From positions 1-64,000 of the forward strand of contig NZ_RBLC01000008.1 of the NCBI RefSeq assembly GCF_003634455.1: a stretch of 64,000 nucleotides of DNA, in the 5' to 3' direction. Shown here piece after piece: positions 52,295-62,578 of this stretch (within the stretch, counting starts at the first letter, position 1; every line of letters starts with the position of its first letter). Below the pieces are notes generated by a model, which worked only from the letters and a program-made list of their open reading frames with translations, was not told the DNA's origin and ran no database searches. The stretch comes from Flavobacterium endophyticum (GTDB taxonomy: Bacteria > Bacteroidota > Bacteroidia > Flavobacteriales > Flavobacteriaceae). Both the position numbers and the translations under genes were made by a program.

Positions 52295-52744
52295 ATGACC
52301 CTCAAAGAAAAAACACTCCAATACTACAAACAATTGGTTCAAGATAAAATCGATGTTTTCCATGACATGATTTCGAATCTAACCGAAGATGCTAAAAACG
52401 ATGCAAAAGGTTCTGCTGGAGACAAACACGAGACGGCTTTGTCTATGATGCATCTAGAACAGGAAAAATTAAACCACAAGCTGAAAGAATTTCTAGAACA
52501 GAAAAACATTTTAGATAAAATTGATGCGTCTAAAACAACCAAGATAATAACCGTCGGAAGCATCATAAAAGCGAATGGTATCCTTCTGTTTATGAGTGCT
52601 GCGCTTCCCAAAATAAAAATAGAAGAGAAAAACATTATTGCGCTTTCGCCTCAGTCGCCATTAGGAAGCAAGCTGCTTGGTCAGCAAGCCGGATATGATT
52701 TCGAAATCAATGGCACTAAATACCTGATTGAAAGTGTAGAATAA
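52295..52744 (+). CDS. GreA/GreB C-domain-like protein
   Basis: A 149-residue protein: a helical, probably coiled-coil N-terminal half (KEKTLQYYKQLVQDKIDVFHDMISNLTEDAKNDAKGSAGDKHETALSMM) and a C-terminal half with SPQSPLGSKLLGQQAGYDFEINGTKYLIESVE, the FKBP-like C-terminal domain of transcript cleavage factors. It lacks the usual length and exact N-terminal tip of GreA, so RNA-polymerase binding is inferred. I have seen such proteins mis-annotated as 3-oxoacyl-ACP synthase. It is a single-gene unit with its own terminator. Confidence 0.7.
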   Translation: MTLKEKTLQYYKQLVQDKIDVFHDMISNLTEDAKNDAKGSAGDKHETALSMMHLEQEKLNHKLKEFLEQKNILDKIDASKTTKIITVGSIIKANGILLFMSAALPKIKIEEKNIIALSPQSPLGSKLLGQQAGYDFEINGTKYLIESVE

Positions 52745-52768
52745 CATTTTAGAAAAATATAAATTCTT

Positions 52769-52796
52769 AAAGTCATCTTATGCGATGGCTTTTTTT
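52769..52796 (+). terminator. Terminator after the GreA-like gene
   Basis: AAAGTCATC (52769-52777) pairs with GATGGCTTT (52784-52792) with one G-U pair, loop TTATGC, and is followed by Ts. Confidence 0.7.
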
Positions 52797-52963
52797 ATAG
52801 AATAAAACCAAACAGACTATTTTTAGTACCAATATGTTTATTAAATAATTAAAAATTCCTGTTTTAGTTTTAATATGTAACTAAAAAATAAATTATACTT
52901 TATTAAATAAAACAAATACTTCAAATTTGCTTTATCAAAACAATCAAATTAAAGAATGAAGTT

Positions 52964-54580
52964 ATGTGTGGAATTTTAGCAATTATAGGAAAAGGAAAAG
53001 ATGAAGAATTGGTAAAACAGCTTTCAAAAAGGATGTCGCATCGCGGTCCGGACGAAAGTGATCTGCATATAACTGAAAACGGACATATCCTGAGCCATGA
53101 ACGTTTGTCGATTATCGACCTGCATTCAGGAAGACAGCCGATAAAAGGCACAAAATCGGCCTACATGGTCCATAACGGAGAAATTTACAACCATCAAGAA
53201 TTGAGAGATACGGTCTTGAAACACCATACGTTTCGCACAAAATCCGATTCAGAGGTAATTGTGCACTTGTACGAAGAATTTGGGTATGATTTTTTGAACA
53301 TGCTGGACGGTGATTTTGCCTTTGTGGTAATCAATGGCGATGATTTTATTGCTGGTAGAGATGCGGTAGGAGTAAAGCCATTATATTATGGATTAGATGA
53401 AAGAGGACGTATTTATTTTTCGTCAGAAATGAAGCCGATAGCAGATCAATGCAAGACGTTTGCGACTTTTCCTCCAGGACATTATTATACGCAGAAAACA
53501 GGTTTTGTGAAATATTACAGACCAGAATATGAAGACCATGAAAAAGCGACTGAAGCTTTAGATTTATCTAAAATACGCGAATCTTTGACAGAGGCGACTC
53601 GCAAAAGACTAATGAGCGATGTGCCGATTGGAGTATTGCTTTCAGGAGGATTGGATTCGTCGCTTACATCATCGATTGCGGCCAGACTGCTCAAGGAAAA
53701 TGGAAAAACGCTTCATTCATTCTCGATTGGTTTAGATGCAGAAGCGCCAGATGCAAAAGCGGCGCGAAAAGTCGCCGAATTTTTAGGAACGGAACACCAT
53801 GAAATCCATTTTACGATTGAACAAGGTATTGAAATTCTAGATAAATTAATCTGGCATTTGGAAACCTATGACGTGACTTCGGTTCGTGCCAGTACGCCGA
53901 TGTATTTCCTTTCAAAAGCGATTACGGATATGGGGGTGAAAGTTGTGTTATCTGGCGAAGGAGCCGATGAGATTTTTGGAGGCTACTTGTATTTCAGAAA
54001 TGCGCCATCTACAGAAGATTTTCAGAAAGAAACTATCGAAAGGGTACAAAAGCTATTTACAGCCGATTTGCTTCGCGCAGACAAATCCACAATGGCTCAC
54101 GGACTAGAAGCACGAGTTCCGTTTTTAGACAAAGCGTTTTTGGATTTAGCCATCAGAATTCAGCCAGAAGAAAAACAGCCAAAAACTTACGATGGAATAG
54201 AAAAGTACATTCTGCGTAAAGCATTCGATACGCCAGAAAATCCCTATCTCCCAGAAGAAGTTTTATGGAGACAGAAAGAACAGTTTTCTGATGGTGTAGG
54301 CTATAGTTGGATTGATACTTTGATTGAATATTGCTCGTCACAGATTACAGATTACCAATTAGAAAAAGCCGGAGAACGATTTACGTATAACACTCCAAAA
54401 ACCAAAGAAGCTTATTTCTATAGAGATATATTCCACAAACATTTTCCACAATTGAGCGCTGCCCAGACCGTAAGAAAATGGATACCGAAATGGCAGGAAA
54501 ACCAAGATCCAAGTGGCCGTGCAAATGCAGCACACGTCCAAGCAGATACTGCAATTGCAAAGCCTAATGCTATTGCCTAG
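52964..54580 (+). CDS. asnB: Asparagine synthase (glutamine-hydrolysing)
   Basis: A 538-residue AsnB making asparagine from aspartate, ATP and glutamine. The class II amidotransferase domain begins with the nucleophile Cys2 (MCGILAIIGK), then RMSHRGPDESDL, VHNGEIYNHQEL and SDSEVIVHLYEEFG. The synthetase domain has the PP-loop VLLSGGLDSSLTSS near 224-237 and the KVVLSGEGADEIFGGY block near 325. The C-terminus (about 490-538) is polar and less conserved. It is transcribed alone from a 218-bp upstream region that holds one weak terminator and no riboswitch I can recognise. Confidence 0.93.
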   Translation: MCGILAIIGKGKDEELVKQLSKRMSHRGPDESDLHITENGHILSHERLSIIDLHSGRQPIKGTKSAYMVHNGEIYNHQELRDTVLKHHTFRTKSDSEVIVHLYEEFGYDFLNMLDGDFAFVVINGDDFIAGRDAVGVKPLYYGLDERGRIYFSSEMKPIADQCKTFATFPPGHYYTQKTGFVKYYRPEYEDHEKATEALDLSKIRESLTEATRKRLMSDVPIGVLLSGGLDSSLTSSIAARLLKENGKTLHSFSIGLDAEAPDAKAARKVAEFLGTEHHEIHFTIEQGIEILDKLIWHLETYDVTSVRASTPMYFLSKAITDMGVKVVLSGEGADEIFGGYLYFRNAPSTEDFQKETIERVQKLFTADLLRADKSTMAHGLEARVPFLDKAFLDLAIRIQPEEKQPKTYDGIEKYILRKAFDTPENPYLPEEVLWRQKEQFSDGVGYSWIDTLIEYCSSQITDYQLEKAGERFTYNTPKTKEAYFYRDIFHKHFPQLSAAQTVRKWIPKWQENQDPSGRANAAHVQADTAIAKPNAIA

Positions 54581-54610
54581 ATATTAAATATTAGTTTAGT
54601 TTGTTTGTTG

Positions 54611-54639
54611 AAAAGCGTTCACTTTTAGTGGCGCTTTTT
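54611..54639 (+). terminator. Terminator after asnB
   Basis: AAAAGCG (54611-54617) pairs with CGCTTTT (54632-54638); CAC/GTG extends the stem past a small internal loop, and a T follows. Confidence 0.65.
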
Positions 54640-54745
54640 ACGTTTAAGATACTTTCTGAAAATAAGTCGCGGTAAGTCAAAAAACTTATGCCGAAACCTT
54701 AAAAATGTTGATAACTTAAGTGCTAAAATCTCCATTTATAGCTGA

Positions 54746-56752
<2,007 letters not shown>

Positions 56753-56799
56753 CATTCTTTCATTTTGAAACAAACAACAAATAAACAAATACAATTATT

Positions 56800-57735
56800 A
56801 TGAAAGTTACAATAGTAGGTGCCGGAAATGTTGGCGCAACTTGTGCAGATGTGATTTCGTACAGAGGAATTGCCAGCGAAGTAGTTTTATTAGATATTAA
56901 AGAAGGTTTTGCAGAAGGTAAGGCGATGGATATCATGCAATGCGCTACCAATACTGGATTTAATACAAAAGTTTCCGGAGTAACCAACGATTATTCTAAA
57001 ACGGCAGACAGCGATGTGGTAGTAATCACTTCTGGAATTCCTAGAAAACCAGGAATGACAAGAGAAGAATTAATCGGAATCAATGCTGGAATCGTGAAAT
57101 CGGTTGCAGAAAATGTCTTGAAATATTCTCCAAATACAATTGTAGTCGTAGTTTCAAATCCGATGGATACGATGACCTACTTGACGTTAAAAGCAACAGG
57201 GCTTCCAAAAAACAGAATCATCGGAATGGGTGGTGCTTTGGATAGCTCTCGTTTCAGATATTATTTGTCAAAAGCCTTAGATAAACCATCTAACGATGTT
57301 TCTGCAATGGTAATTGGAGGACACGGCGATACAACGATGATTCCATTGACAAGACTGGCATCCTATAATGGTATTCCAGTTTCAGAATTCCTTTCTCAAG
57401 AAGCTTTAGATAAAGTTGCAGCTGACACAATGGTTGGAGGTGCTACTTTGACTGGACTTTTAGGAACTTCGGCTTGGTATGCCCCAGGTGCTTCTGTAGC
57501 CTATTTGGTTGACAGTATCTTGAACGACCAAAAGAAAATGATTGCTTGTTCAGTATTTTTAGAAGGAGAATATGGACAAAATGATATTTGTTTAGGAGTT
57601 CCTTGTATTATCGGTAAAAACGGTATCGAAGAAATTCTTGCTATCAACCTTGACGAAAAAGAAAAAGCATTGCTTGCGAAAAGCGCCGATGCGGTTAGAA
57701 ATATGAATGCCGATTTAAAGTCGGTTTTGGCATAA
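56800..57735 (+). CDS. mdh: Malate dehydrogenase (LDH-like type)
   Basis: A 311-residue NAD-dependent malate dehydrogenase of the LDH-like group, interconverting malate and oxaloacetate in the TCA cycle. Rossmann loop VGAGNVGATCAD is at residues 5-16; the substrate Args lie in SGIPRKPGMTREEL (near 85-98, with R87/R93-type positions); catalytic His in VIGGHGDTTMIPL near 175-187; GRVGMGGALDSSRFRYYL-type region near 145-160 reads GMGGALDSSRFRYYL. Full length. A terminator follows. Confidence 0.94.
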   Translation: MKVTIVGAGNVGATCADVISYRGIASEVVLLDIKEGFAEGKAMDIMQCATNTGFNTKVSGVTNDYSKTADSDVVVITSGIPRKPGMTREELIGINAGIVKSVAENVLKYSPNTIVVVVSNPMDTMTYLTLKATGLPKNRIIGMGGALDSSRFRYYLSKALDKPSNDVSAMVIGGHGDTTMIPLTRLASYNGIPVSEFLSQEALDKVAADTMVGGATLTGLLGTSAWYAPGASVAYLVDSILNDQKKMIACSVFLEGEYGQNDICLGVPCIIGKNGIEEILAINLDEKEKALLAKSADAVRNMNADLKSVLA

Positions 57736-57755
57736 TTCCTACCTTATAAATTAAG

Positions 57756-57781
57756 AGACTGCTTCTTGCAGTCTTTTTTTT
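57756..57781 (+). terminator. Terminator of the gyrB-mdh unit
   Basis: A perfect 7-bp stem (AGACTGC at 57756-57762, GCAGTCT at 57768-57774) with a 5-nt loop is followed by about eight Ts, 20 bp after the mdh stop. Confidence 0.8.
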
Positions 57782-57802
57782 ATGATATAATTAGCAAATT
57801 AA

Positions 57803-57833
57803 TTGGTTAATCTTTTGGTTAATTATATATTTG
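57803..57833 (+). promoter_or_regulatory. Promoter of secDF with overlapping direct repeat
   Basis: A -33 TTG (57803-57805), a 20-nt spacer and an exact TATATTTG (57826-57833) lie about 120 bp before the secDF ATG. The 9-bp phrase TTGGTTAAT occurs at 57803-57811 and 57815-57823, overlapping the -33 and spacer, and could be a regulator site. Confidence 0.5.
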
Positions 57834-57955
57834 CTCGTTTTAAAAAAAAGCGAATAACTCAAGTAGTAGTATTATTTTTGATAACTGCTTGATTTAGCTT
57901 GTTTTATTTGTTTAGACACACCAACAATAAGAAATTTAATTAATTTTTAGTAATA

Positions 57956-60900
57956 ATGCAGAATAGAGGACTCGTTAAATTTTTTGCAATTTTATTTGCA
58001 TTGGTAAGTATTTACCAACTATCATTCACATTTGTCGCCAATCGCGTTAAGAGTGATGCAAAAGCTTTTGCTAACGGAGATGAGAAAAAAGAAGTAAAGT
58101 ATCTTGATTCAATCGGGAAAGAAGAAGTCTATAATCTTGGCTTCACAAAATTTACTTACAAAGAAGTTTCTGATAAGCAGATTAACAAAGGGCTTGACCT
58201 TGAAGGTGGTATCAATGTGATTTTGCAAATTTCTGTAAAAGACGTTTTGAAAACACTGGCTAACAACACAAAAAATCCAGTTTTCAACAAAGCTTTAGAA
58301 AATGCCGATAAGAACCAAGAAGGTAATCAAGATTACATCGATGCATTCTTTATCGCATTTGACCAAGAGTCTAAAGGAGCAGTGAAATTAGCTGATCCTG
58401 AAGTTTTTGCACACCGTAATTTAGAAGAAGTTACTTTTAATATGACTGATGCTCAGGTAAAAACGATCATCAAGAGAAAAGTAAAAGAATCTGTAGAAAG
58501 TGCTTTTAGAGTATTAACAGAGCGTATCGATAAATTTGGAGTAGTACAGCCAAACATCCAAATGCTTGGTGAATCAGGTAGAATCTTGGTAGAACTTCCA
58601 GGAGCAAAAGATGTTGACCGTATCAAAAAATTATTGCAAAGTACAGCTCAGTTAGAGTTCTGGGAAACTTACAAAGTAGAAGAGATGAGCAATTTCTTGA
58701 TGGCTTCAAACGAAGTCCTAAAGAAAACAGAAAAAGCTATCGATACAAAAGAAACGCCAAAGACGGCTAACGATACTATCGGTAACCTATTGACTGATGC
58801 TTCAAAAGATTCAACTGCTGTAAAAGGTGGTAATCCTTGGATTGACAAAATGGTTGCTTTCGGAAACGGTCCTATCTTGGGTTATTTCTCTCCAAAAGAT
58901 ACCGCTAAGATCAATGGATATTTGAAAATGCCAGAAGTGAAATCACTTCTTGTAGGAGAGCAGCGTTATGCAAAATTTGTATGGAGCAAGCCGCAATCTA
59001 TCAATGTTCTTAAACAGCAAATCGTTGATCCAACTAAAGCGGCTAACTCTAAAAAGATAGAAGCATTAGAATTATATGCACTAAAAGGAAACAGACAAAA
59101 CACACCTGCAATGAGCGGTGGTGTTGTGACTGATGCTAGTGACAAATTTGACCAGATGGGTAAACCGTCTGTAGAAATGGTGATGAACAGCAAAGGTGCC
59201 AAAGACTGGGAAGCTTTGACTGGAAAAGCCTATACTGAAAAAGGATTCATTGCAATCGTTTTGGATGATGTAGTATATTCTGCACCAGGTGTAACAAGCG
59301 GTGCTATTACAGGTGGTATTTCTCAAATCACAGGAAACTTTGATATCTCTGAAACAAAAGATTTAGCGAACATTCTTAGAGCTGGTAAATTGCCTGCTTC
59401 TGCAGATATCGTTCAGTTCGATGCAGTAGGTCCGTCTTTAGGTCAAGAAGCTATCGACAATGGTATTACTTCAGCTTTAGTTGGATTGCTATTGGTTTCT
59501 CTTTGGATGATTATCTATTATGGGAAATCAGGATGGTATGCTAACATTGCTTTGGCAGTTAACTTACTTTTCTTATTTGGTATCCTAGCTAGTATTGGTG
59601 CTATCCTGACATTGCCAGGTATCGCAGGTATCGTATTGACAATGGGTACAGCGGTCGACGCCAACATCATTATATACGAAAGAGCAAAAGAAGAATTGCG
59701 AATGGGCAAGACACTAGAAGAAGCCGTAAAAGTTTCTTTCAGCTGGAGAGGTGCGATGTCGTCTATTACAGATGCAAACGTAACTCACGTACTGACTGGA
59801 GCGGTATTGTTCATCTTCGGAACAGGACCGATCAAAGGTTTCGCAACTACTTTGTTAATTGGTATTTTTACTTCTCTATTTACATCAATCTTCATTACAA
59901 GAATCTTGTTAGAGTGGAGTATTGCTAGAAAAAATAACCTGACATTCGTAACATCAATGTCTAAAAACTGGTTTACGAACTTCAACTACGACTTCTTGGG
60001 TAAAAAGAAATTTACGTATATCTTCTCAAGCTGTGTAGTTATCGTGAGTGTGGCTTCGTTATTCATTAACGGATTGGACGAAGGTGTGGATTTCAAAGGA
60101 GGTCGTACATTCCAAGTTAGATTTGAAAAACCAGTTGAAGCTTCTGAAGTGGCTGATGAGCTTACTAAAGTATTCGACGGTGTAGTTCAAGCGAAAGTAT
60201 TAGGTGATAAAGAACAATTGAAAATTGTTACCAAATACAAAATTGATGTTGCAAGCTCTGAAGCCGATGTTGAAGTAAACAAAATGTTATTTGACAACCT
60301 TAAGAAATATTACGGACCAAATTTAACGTATGAAAAATTCGTTAATGCTTATGACGGAAAGACTGTAGGTATTATGTCTTCTTCAAAAGTTGGACCAGCA
60401 GTAGCAAAAGATATTAAAACCAACTCTTTCTGGGCTGTTTTAGGAGCAATGGGAATCGTTTTCCTTTACTTGATGATAAGCTTTAGAAAATGGCAATATA
60501 GTTTAGGTGCGATTGCAGCCGTTGCGCATGACGTTATCTTCGTTTTAGGAATTTACTCATTATGTTATAAATTCATGCCATTCCACATGGAAATGGACCA
60601 ACACTTCATTGCGGCGATCCTGACTGTAATTGGATACTCAATGAATGATACCGTAATCGTATTCGATAGAATTCGTGAATATCTAGCTGGTAAAACAAAA
60701 GGAAGTTTCAACGAAATCGTAAACAGATCTGTTAATACTACAATGTCGAGAACATTAAATACTTCGTTGACAATGATTATGGTATTATTAATCATGTTTA
60801 TCTTCGGTGGTGAATCTATCCGCGGATTTATATTCGCGATGCTTGTAGGTATCATCGTAGGAACGTACTCATCATTGTTTATTGCAACACCAGTTCTTTG

Positions 60901-60973
60901 TGATACCATCTCTGATGCAGAACACAAAAGAATTGAAGACATGCATAACAATGCAGATAATAACAAAATATAA
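57956..60973 (+). CDS. secDF: Fused protein translocase SecDF
   Basis: A 1005-residue fusion of SecD and SecF, which uses the proton motive force to pull secreted proteins through SecYEG. The N-terminal helix (8-28) is followed by the DLEGGINVILQ block, a large P1 periplasmic domain, then SecD helices (from about 505, IDNGITSALVGLLLVSLWMIIYYG; GIVLTMGTAVDANIIIYERAKEEL is the conserved TM4-5 motif). SecF begins near 670 and repeats this with VIGYSMNDTVIVFDRIREYL. Asp-Asn and Asn-Asp motifs of the proton path are present. A low-complexity insert around residues 245-310 is typical of the Bacteroidota form. Confidence 0.95.
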   Translation: MQNRGLVKFFAILFALVSIYQLSFTFVANRVKSDAKAFANGDEKKEVKYLDSIGKEEVYNLGFTKFTYKEVSDKQINKGLDLEGGINVILQISVKDVLKTLANNTKNPVFNKALENADKNQEGNQDYIDAFFIAFDQESKGAVKLADPEVFAHRNLEEVTFNMTDAQVKTIIKRKVKESVESAFRVLTERIDKFGVVQPNIQMLGESGRILVELPGAKDVDRIKKLLQSTAQLEFWETYKVEEMSNFLMASNEVLKKTEKAIDTKETPKTANDTIGNLLTDASKDSTAVKGGNPWIDKMVAFGNGPILGYFSPKDTAKINGYLKMPEVKSLLVGEQRYAKFVWSKPQSINVLKQQIVDPTKAANSKKIEALELYALKGNRQNTPAMSGGVVTDASDKFDQMGKPSVEMVMNSKGAKDWEALTGKAYTEKGFIAIVLDDVVYSAPGVTSGAITGGISQITGNFDISETKDLANILRAGKLPASADIVQFDAVGPSLGQEAIDNGITSALVGLLLVSLWMIIYYGKSGWYANIALAVNLLFLFGILASIGAILTLPGIAGIVLTMGTAVDANIIIYERAKEELRMGKTLEEAVKVSFSWRGAMSSITDANVTHVLTGAVLFIFGTGPIKGFATTLLIGIFTSLFTSIFITRILLEWSIARKNNLTFVTSMSKNWFTNFNYDFLGKKKFTYIFSSCVVIVSVASLFINGLDEGVDFKGGRTFQVRFEKPVEASEVADELTKVFDGVVQAKVLGDKEQLKIVTKYKIDVASSEADVEVNKMLFDNLKKYYGPNLTYEKFVNAYDGKTVGIMSSSKVGPAVAKDIKTNSFWAVLGAMGIVFLYLMISFRKWQYSLGAIAAVAHDVIFVLGIYSLCYKFMPFHMEMDQHFIAAILTVIGYSMNDTVIVFDRIREYLAGKTKGSFNEIVNRSVNTTMSRTLNTSLTMIMVLLIMFIFGGESIRGFIFAMLVGIIVGTYSSLFIATPVLCDTISDAEHKRIEDMHNNADNNKI

Positions 60974-60992
60974 ATAAAAGATATTTTCATAT

Positions 60993-61022
60993 AAAAAGGC
61001 TCGATTTATCGAGCCTTTTTTT
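60993..61022 (+). terminator. Terminator of secDF
   Basis: A perfect 13-bp stem (AAAAAGGCTCGAT at 60993-61005, ATCGAGCCTTTTT at 61008-61020) with Ts. Confidence 0.85.
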
Positions 61023-61229
61023 GTAGTTATAATTTAATGAGGCAGTCTAGTTCTTTTTCGGATTGCGAGGAGTTCGTATAAGCTCGCTAGCTTGCCCAAT
61101 TAGTTGTTGGGTTACTCTTTTCTAATGATAAAAAGAAGCGCCTTAAAAGCACATTTAGTAAGAGGATAGCAGATAATCTAAAGATTGTACTTTTGTTATT
61201 ATTGATAGTAAGATAGAATTACTATAAAC
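61023..61229. other. Intergenic stretch with no recognised feature
   Basis: The gap of about 305 bp between the convergent secDF and lgt genes holds a terminator at each end. The middle ~200 bp show no long ORF, no tRNA-like fold, no clear hairpin and no promoter box facing a gene. I see nothing assignable in it. Confidence 0.5.
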
Positions 61230-61259
61230 ATAAAAGAGGGCATTATAGCCCTCTTTTAT
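61230..61259 (-). terminator. Terminator of lgt
   Basis: A perfect 12-bp stem (ATAAAAGAGGGC at 61230-61241, GCCCTCTTTTAT at 61248-61259) lies 19 bp after the lgt stop on the minus strand. Confidence 0.8.
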
Positions 61260-61278
61260 GTTTTGTACAACGAATTTT

Positions 61279-62208
61279 TTATAAAGAATTCACCTTTTTC
61301 TCTGCGCTAAAGATGAAATACAAGCCTGCAATTATAAAAGGAATACTCAACCATTGTCCGGTGGAGAAAAGCCCTAAGGATTCTTCTATACCGCCTTGGC
61401 TCTCTTTTACGTACTCGACAACAAAACGTACTGTCCATAAAAGAACTAAGAACACTCCAAAAAGATATCCTAATTTTTCTCTAGCTTGAGTTTTCCAATA
61501 TGCAAAATATAAGATGATGAAAACGATGATATAACCTACGGCTTCATATAATTGTGCAGGATGTTTTGGCGTTACCTGTTGAAGAATCGCGGCGTATTCT
61601 GGATTCGTAGCAATCTGATGGTAAGCGTCGTTCGCATTATTTGTCTTGGTTTCGATCATAGCCACATCCGGCTTGATACTGTCGCGTATGAATTTGATTC
61701 CCATAGGAGAATCCGTCTTATTTCCTACAATTTCAGAATTGAAAAAATTACCTAATCTTACGAAGATTGCGCCGCAAGATACCGGAATAACAATCCTGTC
61801 CAAAATCCACAATAGCGGACGTTTGATTATATTTTTACTATAAAAATACATGGTAATGATAATGGCAATAGCAGCTCCGTGACTCGCTAATCCAGAAAAG
61901 CCAGTAAACTCAAAATGCGGTTTTGTCTTGAAAGGCAAGAAAACGCTCCAGAAATCTTCGCGGAAAAGCTCCGATTGGTAGAAAATTACATGTCCGAGGC
62001 GTGCTCCTAATAATGTTGCGAAAAAAGTATAGATAAAAAGCGTGTCCAATTTTTCAATGGATTCACCTTCGCGCAAATATATTTTTTTCATTAAATACCA
62101 TCCTAGTACAAAAGCGATTACAAACATTAGGCTGTAATATCTAATTACAAAAAAACCTAAATCGATACCTTCTGATGGATTCCAAACCATGTTTAGAGCT
62201 GTAGTCAT
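61279..62208 (-). CDS. lgt: Prolipoprotein diacylglyceryl transferase
   Basis: A 309-residue, about seven-helix inner-membrane enzyme that moves a diacylglyceryl group from phosphatidylglycerol to the lipobox Cys of prolipoproteins. Family landmarks: IRYYSLMFVIAFVLGWYLM near 22-40, LGARLGHVIFYQ near 67-78 (catalytic-region Arg and His), GLASHGAAIAI near 107-117 and the signature GAIFVRLGNFFNSEIVG near 145-161. The C-terminal block GQWLSIPFIIAGLYFIF matches the family end. It follows yidD by 65 bp. Confidence 0.94.
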   Translation of the reverse strand: MTTALNMVWNPSEGIDLGFFVIRYYSLMFVIAFVLGWYLMKKIYLREGESIEKLDTLFIYTFFATLLGARLGHVIFYQSELFREDFWSVFLPFKTKPHFEFTGFSGLASHGAAIAIIITMYFYSKNIIKRPLLWILDRIVIPVSCGAIFVRLGNFFNSEIVGNKTDSPMGIKFIRDSIKPDVAMIETKTNNANDAYHQIATNPEYAAILQQVTPKHPAQLYEAVGYIIVFIILYFAYWKTQAREKLGYLFGVFLVLLWTVRFVVEYVKESQGGIEESLGLFSTGQWLSIPFIIAGLYFIFSAEKKVNSL

Positions 62209-62273
62209 ATTTTTATATTCTTAATTTATCTGTAAAAATAAAGATTTGTTTTAATAGGATTCAAAAAAAGGCG

Positions 62274-62525
62274 TTAATGTTTGTGCCCGCATGTTTTTTC
62301 GGGAACAGGATCGTATCCCTTTCCACCCCACGGATTGCAACTCAAGATCCTTTTGATTCCGAGATAGCCGCCCTTAAACAAACCGTGTATTTGCAACGCT
62401 TCTAGCGTATATTGCGAACAGGTTGGTTCGTAACGGCAAGCCGAAGGCAAAAAAGGGGAGATGCCAGCCTGATAAAACCGAATCAGGAGAACAAAAGGGG
62501 CGATAAGTATTTTTTTTAAGCCCAA
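62274..62525 (-). CDS. yidD: Membrane protein insertion efficiency factor YidD
   Basis: An 83-residue YidD with the family cysteines and signature: [46 protein letters not shown] at residues 30-75. The N-terminal amphipathic helix ([18 protein letters not shown]) attaches to the inner membrane. The only sensible start is TTG at 62525 (TTG-GGC-TTA-AAA); no ATG lies in frame just upstream. It is encoded between cysS and lgt, separated from cysS by a terminator-like hairpin. Confidence 0.92.
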   Translation of the reverse strand: MGLKKILIAPFVLLIRFYQAGISPFLPSACRYEPTCSQYTLEALQIHGLFKGGYLGIKRILSCNPWGGKGYDPVPEKTCGHKH

Positions 62526-62539
62526 GATGAATACTGTTT

Positions 62540-62572
62540 AAAAAAAATGATGAAACTTGTCAGCTTCATCAT
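62540..62572 (-). terminator. Terminator-like hairpin after cysS
   Basis: ATGATGAA (62547-62554) and TTCATCAT (62565-62572) form a perfect 8-bp stem followed on the minus strand by a run of about eight Ts. It lies between cysS and yidD, so yidD may need its own promoter or partial read-through. Confidence 0.7.
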
Positions 62573-62578
62573 CGTTTG

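Noticed and set aside
52745..52963. Riboswitch or attenuator upstream of asnB
   Set aside because: Apart from the terminator of the preceding gene I find no conserved aptamer-like pairing; the rest is AT-rich and unstructured.
61023..61229. tRNA or small RNA between secDF and lgt
   Set aside because: No cloverleaf, no T-loop GTTCRA box and no clear promoter/terminator pair framing the stretch.
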